A stretch of 64,000 nucleotides of DNA. It comes from Silene latifolia. Lineage: Eukaryota > Streptophyta > Magnoliopsida > Caryophyllales > Caryophyllaceae. How positions within the stretch are numbered: the first letter of the stretch is position 1; the number at the start of each line of letters is the position of its first letter. Location: positions 38,130,217-38,194,216 of the forward strand of contig NC_133534.1 in assembly GCF_048544455.1 (NCBI RefSeq). Reading direction: 5' to 3'. The notes beneath the pieces are model-generated. The model was not told where the DNA came from, did not search any database, and saw only the letters and a program-made list of their open reading frames with translations. Shown here one piece after another: positions 20,231-32,661 of the stretch. The translations under genes were made by a program, and so were the position numbers.

Positions 20231-21180
20231 ATGCCAAGCCATGAAAAGCTAAACTTGAATAAATCACTGATAAACTATGATATAAATTGTAGTCATGTGA
20301 ATCAAAGAAAGTTCAGGTTTGCCAAGTGAGCATCACGTGAAAACATGTTCTTAGAAACCATCTCAAAGGCGAAATGTAGTATGATAAAATCCAAACTCTC
20401 AACTACAAGCAACCAACATAATTGAGGACTTTAACATCAAAATTAATTTCTGATATTCAAAAACAATAGAACATTTGGAGTACCCAAGGCATTGCATCCT
20501 TTACTAATGATTGACAATAAGAACATACAAAAACAGAAAATGACATAATAAGCGCATCCTTTACTTTGATAGCCTTATAGCTTATAAGGCCATACATAAA
20601 ACAGTAAATCTATCTAAGAATAGCAATTTCGTTTCAAGATAAAAACGAGTCAAATATCTTTCACTTGCATATATTCGCTAACAATCATGATGAGCTCGTT
20701 CAAGTTAGCTTCGATTAACTACATCTTCTAAGGCTCCAAGTCCATAACAATTGAAACATGGGAGTCTTGTGAAGTACTTTTGTGGCTACCATAATTGATC
20801 TATTATCTATGATCCTGTTTTGTAAAGTTTGCTTACTTTTGTGGTAATCTTTCTATCTTTGCAAGATAATATCATTTATAAATGTAAATACGCTCAATAT
20901 ATATGAAACACCCTGATATCGAATTTACTTGCAAAAGTTAGATGATATAGAATTAATGAGTCTCAAACAAAAAGTTAGGTAAATAAAAAGTGAGATTCAT
21001 ACTAATTTAGCAAGACACAGTTTGCGTGATGCTCTTCCCTGCTCTCCTCTTCATAATTGTCCCTTTGCCGATCACTCTACAAGATACAACATGCCTAATA
21101 TGAGAAGATGAGATACATCAACTCCTAAGATGCTGAAATCGGTGCCGTCTTCATCGCAAGACCGATGACAAAAAATTTTA
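20231..21180. other. Intergenic region, nothing recognised
   Basis: About 950 bases of moderately AT-rich sequence. No open frame of note, RNA gene, terminal repeat or tandem array is visible. Confidence 0.4.
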
Positions 21181-24150
21181 ATTGTATTTTTTTTTTTGGA
21201 GAAAGAAGTGCATAAATAAAATCAAAAGAACAAGAGTACACAAGAGTACACAAGAGTACACAGGAATCAGGGGGGGGGGGTCGGGGGGAAGCGGTTCGAT
21301 AGCCGCAACAAAGTCACTAGTACAAAGGCGAAAAACGAAAGGGGGGGCAACGTCCCAATTAATACAACCATTACTAGAGCTACTGTCGACTAAACCAGCT
21401 TTGGCAAGAGCATCCGCAACAGCATTAGCCGATCTTTTTCCAAAAACAATCTTCAAGCGGGGGGAGCTATCCAAGAGATCCCTACACTCAAGAATAACAT
21501 TAGCAAATTGACCACAAGGCTGAGCCTTACTCAAAATAGAAGTAACCGCATTAAGGCAATCCGAAGCAATGATAAAACGATCCATAGACTCAAGGCCGGC
21601 CCTAAGACCCTCTCTAATGGCTAAGACCTCCCCAACAAAAGGAGAGGGGGCAAGACACCGTCTAGACCAACCCCGAACCCAGGATCCTATGTCGTTCCTA
21701 ATCACACACCCAATACAAGCTAAAGAATTAAGGGGGGGAGAAAGCCGCATCAACGTTGATTTTGAACCAACCAGGCGGGGGAAGGGCCCAACTACAAGGG
21801 TAGTAAGAGGCAGAGGTAGACCCGGGTGAGGAGGGAAGAGAGCTAGGAGACGAGGCAGAGGTCCAAGACTGGGCAAGGTTGTTCGTGGCATCACAAAACA
21901 AGTGGGGCGGCCTAGGGGGGGTAGCTTTGAAGGTAGAATCGCACCTCTGGATCCAGAGACGCCAGAGAACAAAGGAGAAAAGAGTAGCCCAAGACGGGTT
22001 GCGAGAAGTGCAGTTTTTATGGATCCAAGGCTGGAGTTCAAGGGAGTAGAAAGATTGATCGACATTGTGGAGAGTCCAAATAGAGGTAGCAGTACTACAA
22101 TCTCGAAGAATGTGGATAGAGGATTCTTCGAGGGAAGGATTGGGGCACAGGAGGCAAGCCGGGGAGGGGAGGATGGCTCTTTTAAAAAGAGTCTTATTAT
22201 GCGGCAACTTATCCCACCACACAAGCCAAAGAAAGAACTTGATTTTTGGGAGGGTAGGGAGGTCCCAGATCCAGTCGAGGGTAGGGGTGAGGGAGGGTGG
22301 GCGGTTATTCAAATTAATGAGGGAGGAGTAAGCAGAGCCAACCGAGAACTTATCTCTAGGTGCGAGGCTGGTGGTAAGGAGGTCGGGCTTGCAGACAGAA
22401 GGAAGGGGGATGGCAAGGATAGTGTTAGACAGATCGGTAGGAAGGACAAAGTCCAGGTTATCAAGTGCCCAGGCACCATTGGAGATGATAGTCCTAAGTT
22501 TAGCTTCAGATGAAGCAGCGGAGAGGGGGCCGTGGATGATGCTTCGAAGGGGGCCAAGGGAGGACCAACAATCAGTCCAGAGACAGATCGAATCGCCGTC
22601 ACCAATAGACCAAATGGTATGATTCCGGAGGAGGGGGAGGCCCAAGCCCACATTTTTCCATATGTGCGAGCCCTTAAGGAAGGAGTAGGAAGAAAGGGTT
22701 GGGTACTTGCTTTGGATAGCCGCAGAGGCGGGAGAGTTCTTATTGAGGAGGAGGTTCCAGCTGAGCTTGGTAGAGTAGGCGTCATTAAGAGGGCGAGCGG
22801 CCTTAATGCCTAAGCCCCCGTGGGACAGGGGCAGGGTAACAAGGTCCCAATTGGAGAGGTGAAGTTTCTTGGAGGAGGATCCCGACCAGAGGAAGGATTT
22901 TGTAATCCTATCAATATCCCCAAGAATGGAGGAGGGGAGGCGAATGCATTGCATGGAGTGAGAGGGGATGTCACTAATAGTGGAGTTAATGAGGCAAAGT
23001 CTACCAGCCTTGGTAAGGAAATTGGCTTTCCAGCTAGCAAGTTTTGATTGGATCGCATCAACAATGTGTTGAAGGTCAGCCTTCTTAGGTTTGGTCCCTT
23101 TGAGGGGAAAACCCAGGTAGGTGCCAAGGTTAGCGGTGGCTTTAATGCCAAGGGCGGTTTCAAACATATCAATCTGGGAAGGAGAAGTGTGCTTAGAGAA
23201 GAGGAGTTTGCTTTTTGAAAAGTTGATCTTTTGTCCTGATGAGGAGCAGAAGGCGTGGAGGGTGTCCTGGATGGCACACAAATTCCTTTCCGAGGCCCTT
23301 CCGAAAAGAAGAATATCATCAGCAAAGAGGAGGTGGGAGAAGGAAACTCCCCCTCTACCCAGGGGGAAGGGAGACCAATCGCCGTCGTCACAAGACTGGT
23401 GAATGAGGGTCGAGAGTGCTTCCATGCACAAGATGAAGAGATAAGGGGAGAGTGGGTCCCCTTGCCTAATGCCTCTAGAGGGGAGGAAGCTAGGAAGGAG
23501 GGTACCATTAAGAGTCACCTGGGTGGAGGAGGAGGAGATGCAGTGCATGATAAGCGAGATGGTGTCGATGTCAATTTTTGCTTTTTGAAGACAGAGGCGG
23601 ATGAAATCCCACTCAAGACGATCGAAAGCTTTCTCGAGGTCGAGTTTAAGGGCAAACCAACCGAGCTTGCATCTAGAGGTGTGCATGGAATGAAGGATTT
23701 CAGATGCAATGATGAAGTTCGTATCAGTACCTCGGCCAGGGATTGAGCTGCCTTGATTGGGAGAAACGATCTTGTGCATGAGGGGTTTGAGACGATTGAC
23801 AATGATTTTAGTGATGATTTTATAAGAGGTATTACAAAGGCTGATGGGACGAAAGTTTTTAATTGTTTGGGGGGAGGGGATCTTAGGGATGAGGGAAATG
23901 GCGGTTTTGTTGATGCACTCAGGAACACTTTTAGACAGGAAGACGCGTTGGATGAAGGGGATGAGGTCGGTTTTAACGATGTGCCAACACTTCTTATAGA
24001 AGCCAGCATGGAAGCCATCAGGACCAGGGGCTTTTTTGGAACCCAGGCTAAATAAAGCAAGGCGGATTTCATCATGAGAAGGGATTGTGTAGAAGGTAAT
24101 AGGAGAGGGGCAAAGGTGGTCCACACGGTTGATTGAGGTCTTGTCCATAA
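21181..24150 (-). mobile_element. 5'-truncated LINE (RT, zf-RVT, RNase H)
   Basis: Minus-strand non-LTR retrotransposon. The poly(A) tail is seen as poly-T at about 21187-21198. A frame of 806 residues (24148-21728) carries the LINE RT with KKAPGPDGF, FRPISLCN, LDLEKAFDRLEW, RQGDPLSPYLF and LLFADDILLF, then the zf-RVT domain (FFLWLVWWDKLPHNKTLFKR, CLLC). A run of seven C near 21734 shifts the frame, and the RNase H continues in 22224-21178 (RNDIGSWVRGWSRR, ASDCLNAV, ANAVADALAKAG). The 5' end with the endonuclease is absent. An in-frame stop lies just before 24148. Apart from the homopolymer slip the coding region is well preserved, so insertion was fairly recent. Confidence 0.92.
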
Positions 24151-25045
24151 AAACTTATATAGAACTCAACTTCCATCAACTAATAACTCTATGAACTAAA
24201 AAACACGTCACCATCAACAAAAATTTAACCATTAAAGCTTTATGTTTGACGCAAGGATGGAGCTAATTAGTAAACAAAAGCAGAGTGATTATTTGAGACA
24301 ACCGCAACCGCAACAAATAAAAAGACTACAATAAATGGTTAATCGTACAATAAGGGGTTTTTAGCACAAAGAAATGTAATGATTTATTCAAAATCAATCA
24401 AATTCAGAAATTAGGGTTACCAATTGTAGGGAAAATTAAAATATATACCTTTAAAACTTTTTTCCTATATTATCAGCTATGACTATTTCTATCATATTTT
24501 TGGTGTATTTTTTCATAAACATTCTCCAGATTTAATATTTTCTGAGAGTATATATTATTTTCGAATCTACCTCATTTAATTTTTTTTCTTGTATGACAAA
24601 AGTTCTTTGTAAAGCAAATTCAAGCATACGTGAAAAAATAACTATAGTTGTGCAAAGAGCTTCTATTTTAACGGAGGTATAATTGACGTTTGAGTTTTTG
24701 ATAATCATAATTAATTTATTCTCAATTATTTTTTGAGATTAGTGTGTTTTTATTTTATGAGATTGTATTTTATCAGTTGTTGATTTTGTTATTTTTACAA
24801 TATCTTAATAAAGTTAAACAATAAAAAATTAATCACATGATATATTCTGCAAATAAAAGAATAGCATGGAACGTGGGTGACTGAGGGGACACATTTATAA
24901 AAAAATATTAAAATTGAACTTTTAACCATAGAGCGACTAATTTTAAAAATAATAGCTTTGTGTTTGTTCCTTTAATAAATAGACTAATTTTAAATCCGTG
25001 CAAAATTACACGGGTATGTATTTGGGCCGGTATTAATGTTTTTGG

Positions 25046-25082
<37 letters not shown>

Positions 25083-25789
25083 ATTTCTATTGTACTAATC
25101 TAGTTGGTCTAAATCAGCGATCTACATAATTAATATTTAAACTTGTTATAAATACGTGTTCACATGCAATGGTTTAAGAGAAAATAACAAAGTATATTTT
25201 TTTTAAAAAAATATATCGTACTATTTTGTTTTTAAAAATTATGCATGTAATTTATTCGCATTATATGTAATTCAATCCCGTAATTAAATGTAATTCCTTC
25301 CCGTAATTATGTAATTTTATTATTATTTTTTTTTTTTAAATTATGTAATTCATTTATTTGTAATTAGTTTCATTTATTCCAATTTGTAATTCATTTCGCT
25401 TATATGCCATTAGTTTCATTTATTCGGAATGTATAAAATTATTTCATAGTATTTGTTCTAAGACGAAATTCTGAAGAAATAAATATATTGCACACTAACG
25501 GATACCATAACATGTATTTCCAAAAAAAAAAAGTTGAATTAATGACATGGTACGCCTGGATTGAGTATTGTCTTCTGAATTAATAAAGATAAGATTATGA
25601 CTACTTAGGAAAGAAGTCTAAATGTTGGGATTTGGGCCCCTTTGTACACTACAATGTTCTATAGATTAGTAGTAGAGTGTTTACCGCTTCTACAATTATC
25701 TTTAGTCCGTACAATCAGAATTTTTGGCCCCCAAAATTTTTGAGGCCCTGCTCATTTGAACATGTTGTACATGGCTAAAGACGGCCTTG
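24151..25789. other. AT-rich intergenic region with a poly-T tract
   Basis: No gene visible. A run of about 32 T occurs at 25049-25080. Near 24990 a hairpin CCGTGCAAAATTACACGG lies in a context like Helitron 3' ends, but the CTAG terminus is not kept. Near 25715-25785 GGCCCCCAAAATTTTTGAGG and the complement of CAAGGCCGTC resemble ends of hAT-type elements. Neither can be bounded. Confidence 0.4.
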
Positions 25790-26170
25790 TGTGTCAGTAT
25801 TTAATTTGGGGAATTTCGATAATGACATTTACGTGTCGTTGATCAAAATGGCGAAATAGGGGCCATACTAGGGATTGTCGCACCTAAACGATAAAAACAA
25901 AGAAAACGTTGGTTAAAATTTTCGATTTTTAAATTTTATTACTACTTAATCTAGTGTGTAATTTTTTCGTCTTCCTAAGTTAAATCCTAGATTCTTAACG
26001 CCTTGAGGGGTTGCATTTCACTATTTGAGTTATGTGTTTGGAACTTTTGTCAGAGTTGATTATTCGGTAAATCCTATTATTAATCGGTCTATGAGATTGT
26101 GTGATAGGGAATGAAGCGTAAAGGGATCGTTGTGAATGACTATGATTTGGCAAATGTGAGCTGTTGTGTT
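25790..26170 (+). repeat. Dispersed repeat family A, copy 1
   Basis: Shares the ordered words GGTAATAATGACATTTACGT, GATTGTCGCACCTAAACGAT, ACGCCTTGAGGGGT and CCTATTATTAATCGGT with 31712-32050 and 38812-39345. About 340-380 bases, no coding frame, no terminal repeats visible. Its nature is unknown. It could be an old LTR or part of a segmental duplication. Confidence 0.75.
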
Positions 26171-26229
26171 AAGAAATTAAAAGAGGCGGAGTATAAATAA
26201 ATTGATAAGTTGTATTGATTTTTTTCAAA

Positions 26230-28760
26230 CACTACTACAGAAATAGGCTTAGAGAACTGTTGGAATTACCATTAGAGAACGCTGATAGAGGCGTTCTCCA
26301 ACTCAACGTTCTCTAAAGCTTAGAGAACTGTTAGAAGAGGCATTTTGTATTCATAATCATAGAGAACGGCTGAAATGAGCTTTAGAGAACACCTGATAAG
26401 CATTCTCTTTTCCTAGTAAAAGAGAACGGTTGGGTATGCTAACAGTTCTCTATCCCTCTTGGTTTTAAAAAAAAAAATAATATTGATGATATTTGGATAA
26501 AATTAATATATTTATTCTCATTAAAATCAAATGCCAATAGTCCAATACCACCAATACACTTGTTTCATAGCCAGAGCCAAAACAACGAGCAAACTAAGTA
26601 AGTCCGATTTCTGCGGACACCAAGAGATCATCTCCAACAATTTGTACTTTGTCTCCGATTTCCGCGGTATCTTAGCATAGTGCTCCCAGTCATCTTGGTC
26701 AAAAGGATCTTCAATTGACATAATGGGGTACTCAGCCACAAATGACTTGTAGAGATCCTTGAGGGCCTCACCAGAAATCCTTTGTGACCCATCGTTGTTC
26801 TGCAAACATTGCAGTCGGTGAAGTCCAATCAGTAAACATTCTGTCGCGATCAAACAAAATCGATCTTAACCAATTTGAAAGGCAACTGAAGCATACCTCT
26901 TCCTTGAAGTTTAAGTCATATGACTTATTCAGTTGTCCTCCTTGTAGAACTCAGATGCAGCAACATCCATCCCAATAACCACCTGCGATAAAGAACATGT
27001 AAAAATAAGCTCAACATTGCTGTATCAAAACGAATACATATCAGAATTACTCAAACCACTAGAGTTCCAAAAAAAAGTAACCCTCGACATAGAGGGAAAA
27101 AAACATACCTTGTACAATGGAATTTTCTTGACCTAGGCTCCAGCTTTGCAGACAGCAAGGGAAACAGCCAGGATAGCGTTTGCTCCCAACTATAGAGGAG
27201 AAAAACAACTTTTAAATTGTGAAATAATAATCGGCAGTTGATCAAAACACATACATTAGGCATCAATAAACCGAAAAACAATGTCAGTGAGCATTGCTAC
27301 ACTTTCAAGTTGAGGTTACTATTGAGTTCATTTATTCAATGTTCTCAATTTCTTTGGAAATAAAGTGTGGATGGAAGATAAAGATGTGGAACATTTGCGT
27401 GGAAATCCACATTGATCATCAATGCAACCCACTCATCAACATTTATCTAAACTACCAAAAAAGAACACTCCAAAATCAATCTAAATTAATGTAGAATCAA
27501 AAGAAACCTATCACGACGAAGATTGCAGATAACAGCCACATGAATCCATCAGTATCAGTAGGCATACTATAAGACATTCCTGATACGAAGTCTTCACTAA
27601 AATCATAGCTGCAAATCTACAAGAATCGAGAAGTTGGAAATCCAAATGAGCATTTGAGGGAAAAACTGAACTAATGATCTATGATTATTACAAACAACAA
27701 TCTACACAATTGTAATCATTTGAATCTGTGTACGACGAAGAGCTCAACAAATTTAAACTCGACACACCGAATCCCAGCAATAATCAAATCATCAGCTATC
27801 CACATCGATCAATACAACCGACTCATAACATCAACAATAATCTAGATTGCACAATTGAAAAACCCTCTTCAGTATGAAATCAATCTAAACTAATATTGAA
27901 TCAGTACGAACCTAGCATGACGAAAAACGTAATTAACAGCCACAAGAATCCACGACAATTAGTAGGCCTGATCAACTTGTTACAATCAATAATTTGACCC
28001 TATGTTCATCAATTACAAAAATTACCAATATTCATCATATATACGAAGTACTGAAATGACTAGATGGAATACCAGTTCAATTGAATGCAAGAGGTAAAAC
28101 CCTAAGAATAACAATACGAACCTGTTTATTGAAAGCGAAGATCCCTAATTCTACCCATTTTCGTCGGCTTTCCTGTTTATTGTAAATCTCCAAATTTCTA
28201 GGGTACATTGAATTAAATCGCAAAAATTTAATTATAATATAATAAATCGCAAGAATAGCAATACTAACCTGTTTATTGTAGACCAACCCCGAAATTGTCA
28301 AAGAAACAAGTCAGTTTCTTGATTTATAGCCGCAATTCGATTTGTAACATAATAAATTGCGAAATTTGGGGTAAGGTGCTCAAACCCTAGAAATTCTGAA
28401 CCATATAAAGATGTCGAAGGTGGTGATGGTCCGACAACCGCATCATTGATTCTATGAAATGGTAGCTTTGTAATTTTTAAAGATGAAGATAAATGTCGAA
28501 GGTGGTGATGTTCAGTAGAAAAATGGAGTTGTAACTTTGTAACTGAAGTTATAAGAGAAACGAATATAGTGCGTTTTCTATATTTATTTTGACTTTTTTT
28601 TTTAAGAAAAGTTTAGATAACTGTTAATATGAAAAGCGTTTTCTATTGTTTTTTAACACAACGCATATTTAGGAGAGGCGTTCTCTTTATTGCTAGAAAA
28701 CGGTTAATTAACTTAACCGTTCTCTATTAGGTGTTACTTATTCATGTTTTTGTAGTAGTG
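26230..28760. mobile_element. CACTA-like non-autonomous transposon carrying enolase gene fragments
   Basis: Begins CACTACTACAGAAATAGGCT and ends with the complement of CACTACTACAAAAACATG, flanked by AAA on both sides, the 3-bp duplication typical of CACTA. Subterminal words built on AGAGAACGGTT occur in both orientations near both ends (26250-26450 and 28610-28735). There is no transposase frame. The interior carries minus-strand enolase exons. Further inside, a block near 27490-27546 is repeated at 27899-27953. The paralogous unoccupied sequence at 35485-35560 confirms both borders. It is therefore a gene-capturing (Pack-type) CACTA derivative. Confidence 0.88.
26620..27189 (-). pseudogene. 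Captured, decayed enolase exons
   Basis: Three minus-strand blocks match enolase in the right order, with intron-like sequence between them. 27189-27109 reads LGANAILAVSLAVCKAGA, then a TAG, then VKKIPLYK. 26982-26897 reads VVIGMDVAASEFYKED, then an out-of-frame SYDLNFKEE. 26799 to about 26620 reads [36 protein letters not shown] and then, shifted, [17 protein letters not shown] and AG borders are kept at most exon ends, so genomic DNA rather than cDNA was captured. The central exons with most of the catalytic domain are missing. Stops and frameshifts rule out an active glycolytic enzyme. Confidence 0.88.
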
Positions 28761-29369
28761 AAACTAATTTATTATTTTGTCGTGCTTCGAGTTTTTCTCC
28801 TCTCAAACTTGAATTTTTCCTCTCCCAAACTTCTAGCCTTAATTTCTTGGCATATCATCTAAATAAACTGACAAGTTGTATTGATTTTTATATTTACACA
28901 AGATATAAATGAATTTATTTGTATGTCATTTTTATTCTCAATGTTTTTGTAGAGAAAAAGGAACATAGAATGTACTACCTCCAACTTTTTTGTATTTGAG
29001 CATATATGTATTTTTATGAGTTTATTACCTCAAACTTTATTTATTTTTTAGCATATGTGTATTTTTTTGAGCATATTAAAGTTTATAAATAGATTTTAAT
29101 TTTTTTTTCTGTCAAAAATTAAATTTAACTAAACTTATATGTAATGTTTTTGAGTTTCATAGTAAATTTTTAGAGCTTAATGTTTAAGTGAATAACTCAA
29201 AAACTTTATAGTTACTCATAATTTTTAAAATAAAACATCAAAATTTTATTATAATACTCAGAAACTATAGAATTGATGATTTGATGGTAATACATCAAAT
29301 GTATATTCATTTACTGGTTTTTGTATGTATTCATTCTTTAGCACGTAAAAAATGGTTTTTGCATGTATT
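28761..29369. other. AT-rich intergenic region
   Basis: No gene visible. The first 90 bases (AAACTAATTTATTATTTTGT and the CTCCTCTCAAACTTG that follows) are the right flank of the CACTA insertion and match 35512-35562. Confidence 0.5.
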
Positions 29370-29810
29370 CATTCTTAAGCGCAAAAAAAATAGTCCATCT
29401 ATGAAAGATGGCTGATGTCCTGCTTCTTCGGAAGAATGATAGGTGCTTCCTCGTTGAATCAGCCGTCTTGAATCTTCAACTCCGTAAATACTCATTTACA
29501 AATTAATTTATAAGGCTAACCAACTATAGTAGTTGGTCAATGGAAAGTGTAGGATTCCTTATTAAAAACATGTTTAATATTTTATAATTATCCGATGTGG
29601 GAGTATGGTGTCAAAAGATTTAGATATTGTTTTCGTGATGCTTGAGTTGTCAGTGAACATAATGTGTGGGATTACTGTATAATTAGAGTTATTCATAGTA
29701 TTAGAGTTATTCATAATATTACAGACTAAACACTAGTTCTTGAGATGTTTCATATGTTGTAAAAACAACTATTAAATGTTCGGAATATTCAGTTAGTATC
29801 CCTTAAATTT
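29370..29810 (+). repeat. Dispersed repeat family B, copy 1
   Basis: Contains TAGTCCATCTATGAAAGATG, then TTTATAAGGCTAACC with the perfect palindrome CCAACTATAGTAGTTGG, then TAATTATCCGATGTGGG and GTGGGATTACTGTATAATTA. The same order is found at 37922-38340 and, shorter, at 30287 and 40726. No coding frame. Likely a decayed transposable element of unknown type. Confidence 0.75.
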
Positions 29811-30286
29811 GTCACGCACTTTGCACGTAATACCTTCTTTTCCAAAAACAAAAACTTTGAATCACCATAATAACTCGTGTTCAGAAAATGACGATTCTTC
29901 TTTTCCAAATTGATTGTCTTTACGAGAATTACAACCTGAATACAAAAAAATGTTTTGGAGTTTCGAACTGACATTTATGCTTTTGTTTGAGACAGGTGGT
30001 TTAAACAACAACCGGGGTATGACTATGATTTTTACGAAGCAATAGATTAAGATACTCCGTATTTACGTTGTTGATCATAATTCACAACGCAGCACGAGGA
30101 TGTTAACATGATTTTTCAAGCTAAATACAACGAAAACACTTTGCTTTTTAGCTTAACTTTTCGTTTTTTTCATATATTTTTTTTCCAACTGTTTTACATG
30201 AATTTATTTGTATGTCATTTTCGTTCTCTATGTTTTGTATGTATATACACACATCAATATATCATGCGGATCATATGTTTAGGACC

Positions 30287-30620
30287 CAAAAAAATTAGTC
30301 CATCTGTGAAAGATGGCTAAGGAGATTGCTGCGTCTGTTGAACGGGCTGCTCCTCGAATCGACTGTCCCGTATCTTCGGATATTAACGAATAAGTTTATA
30401 TGGCTAACCAATTGTAGTAGTTGATCAATTCTACAGGTATTATTTTCTTTGTTAAAAAATTGTTTAATAATTTATAATTATTCAATACGGGAGTTTGGTG
30501 TCCAAAGACATTACTACATACCTTCTTTATTAGAGACATTAAAGTTCACACCTTTCCTTTCTCTTTTCATTCAAGTTCTTCTTTCTCAATCATTTGTGCA
30601 ATCATTATATTATTCGTGAT
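30287..30620 (+). repeat. Dispersed repeat family B, copy 2 (diverged)
   Basis: Matches family B from TTAGTCCATCTGTGAAAGAT through a mutated palindrome (CCAATTGTAGTAGTTGA) to TTATAATTATTCAATACGGG. It then shares CTTTCTCTTTTCATTCAAGT with the region after the copy at 37922. The preceding 29811-30286 has no visible gene. Confidence 0.65.
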
Positions 30621-31121
30621 AGGTATTTTAATCAAAATTAGATCAACTATTGACATGAAAGAAGTATAATCAGTACAAAATGCACTTTGTAACAGGTATT
30701 TTAATCAAAATTAGATCAATTATTGACAAGGAAGGAGTATAATATTAATGTTTATTTAAGTTGAGAAGGTCGTGTTTTTTTTTTGACAAAAACCTAGGAT
30801 TGTGTTTTATACATTAAAATATACTTTGGAAATTCTACGTTGTCCCCTTGAGTGTTTTCGATTTTTTATGTTATACCCATCCTTTTTTTTATATTCAACA
30901 TTTTACCCCCTAAATTTCTTACTTATTTTCCTTTCATGACCTCCTTCAACCTTTTACTTCAACCTTTATTCTCACTCATTAATGTCGAAGGATCACAAAT
31001 CACTTTTAATAAGTACAAACTACTATTGAAAACATATGAAGCATGAAATGATAATGGATATTGCATGAATTTTTAGGTAGATTCGTATACTATTTGGTGG
31101 ATTAATGGGTAATCGGCGTAG
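30621..31121. other. Intergenic region
   Basis: AT-rich. GTATTTTAATCAAAATTAGATCAA occurs twice (near 30624 and 30697), a local 73-base duplication. No gene visible. Confidence 0.4.
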
Positions 31122-31124
31122 TAA

Positions 31125-31431
31125 GGGCTTGCTTGGATTGGGGGTAAAAGGAGGGGAATGAATATGTGAGTAATAATTAAGGTGCATTTTCCATGTTTGA
31201 CATGAGAGTAATTATTCACCTCCTGGATCTATTACCCTCATGAAAGGGTAATACATTACCCACCCTCCCCCCTGGGTAATGATTAAGGAAGTAAAACATC
31301 TACTCAGTAATTATTACCCTTATGCCAAACCTATCATCAATTAAATCATTACCCAAGTAATTAACTTCCCCGGTAATTATCACCCACTTAAAATTTACCC
31401 CCAAATTATTCCTTGGATTCCAGGCAAGCCC
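31125..31431. mobile_element. Tourist-like MITE (PIF/Harbinger type), 307 bp
   Basis: Terminal inverted repeats start GGGCTTGCTTGGATTGGGGG on the left and, read inward from the right, GGGCTTGCCTGGAATCCAAG. TAA stands on both sides (31122-31124 and 31432-31434), the expected 3-bp target duplication. The interior is a long imperfect inverted arrangement with repeated GGGTAAT and ATTACCC. No coding capacity. Confidence 0.85.
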
Positions 31432-31711
31432 TAAAAAGTAAATGAGTAGGTTATCGAGTAATTGGAATGACAAAGAAATGATTTAATAGATCAATTATGA
31501 AACTAAAATAACAAAGACAATAACTAATGTCATGGTATAGACTAATGTATAGAACTTGAGGGTACACCATACAATTTCAAAAATACAGCGGTACAATATT
31601 TGTTTGTCTTTGATTAAAATATCTCTTAAAAATAATAAAAAAAAAAGTAAACAAATGAATGAGACAAAATGATAAAGAGAATATTTCCTTTCCAAATTTA
31701 ATTGTTGTAAT

Positions 31712-32050
31712 TTTGGTAATAATGACATTTACGTGTCGTTGATCAAAATAGTGAAACGAGGGCCTTTTCAGGGATTGTCGCACCTAAACGATAAAAACAA
31801 TGACAATCTTCGTTAAACTTTTCGATTTTTTAAAATTTTATTACTACCTAGTCTAGAGTGAAATTTTCCGTCACCCAAACTTAAATCTTAGCTTCTTGAC
31901 GCCTTGAGGGGTCGCTTTTAGTGATATGAATGGAACTTTTGTCAGGGTTGATTGTTTGGTAAACCCTATTATTAATCGGTATATGCGATTGCGTGATAGG
32001 GAATGTAATGGGCTCCTTGTAAATGACTATGATTTGGCAGATATTGATTT
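31712..32050 (+). repeat. Dispersed repeat family A, copy 2
   Basis: Matches 25790-26170 over nearly its whole length, including GACATTTACGTGTCGTTGAT and GATTGTCGCACCTAAACGAT. It is followed by AT-rich sequence to 32580. At 32375-32395 the hairpin CCGCGCGAAACGCGG followed by CATACTAC resembles a Helitron 3' end, but the final CTAG is not kept. Confidence 0.75.
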
Positions 32051-32580
32051 GGAACATAACGTATCATCAAATGATATAATTTGAGAACTTAATGTTGATT
32101 GTTGCATTATTCGAAAAAAATTTATTTTAATTAATATGATATTTAATCCGTCACAAATTAATTTATAAAACGTTGATCATGCATAATTAATTATCATTTA
32201 TTAGTTTTAATTAAAATTGTATGTATTTTATTTTAAAACATTGAAGTTAAACCTAAAAAAATTAAATTCGAGAAAAATTAATTTATTTTTATTTTATTTA
32301 TAAGTAAAAATATTAAAGGTCATATATGAATTATATTATTTTTTTCAATTATAATAATAAAATTTTAAAACAGACCGCGCGAAACGCGGCATACTACATA
32401 GTAGTATTGATTTGCAAACCACAATTCACTATATATATTGTTAACTAGCTACATCAAAAATCTGCACATATAACGAGTTTTTCACAACCCTAACTTCAGC
32501 TCTTTGATGTGATATATGGCGTGATACGTCATGTACGTGCACGTTGCATGTAATTTATAACTGTAGTCATTAAACTCCGT

Positions 32581-32600
32581 AAGTATATATATATATCATG
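32581..32600 (+). promoter_or_regulatory. Likely TATA region of the glycosyltransferase gene
   Basis: A TATATATATATAT stretch lies about 70 bases upstream of the ATG at 32662. Confidence 0.5.
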
Positions 32601-32661
32601 AATTTTAGTAAATAATCAAGAGAGTGTAATAATCAAATCTAATCCCAAAAATAGTCCAATT

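Noticed and set aside
21902-24055. Several plus-strand open frames of 80-200 residues
   Set aside because: They are antisense shadows of the minus-strand LINE RT, caused by its C/G-rich codon use.
25715-25790. Possible hAT-type terminus (GGCCCCCAAAATTTTTGAGG)
   Set aside because: Only one end-like motif could be seen. No partner terminus or target duplication was found.
26527-26853. Functional enolase gene
   Set aside because: Stops, frameshifts and missing central exons. It lies wholly inside a transposon.
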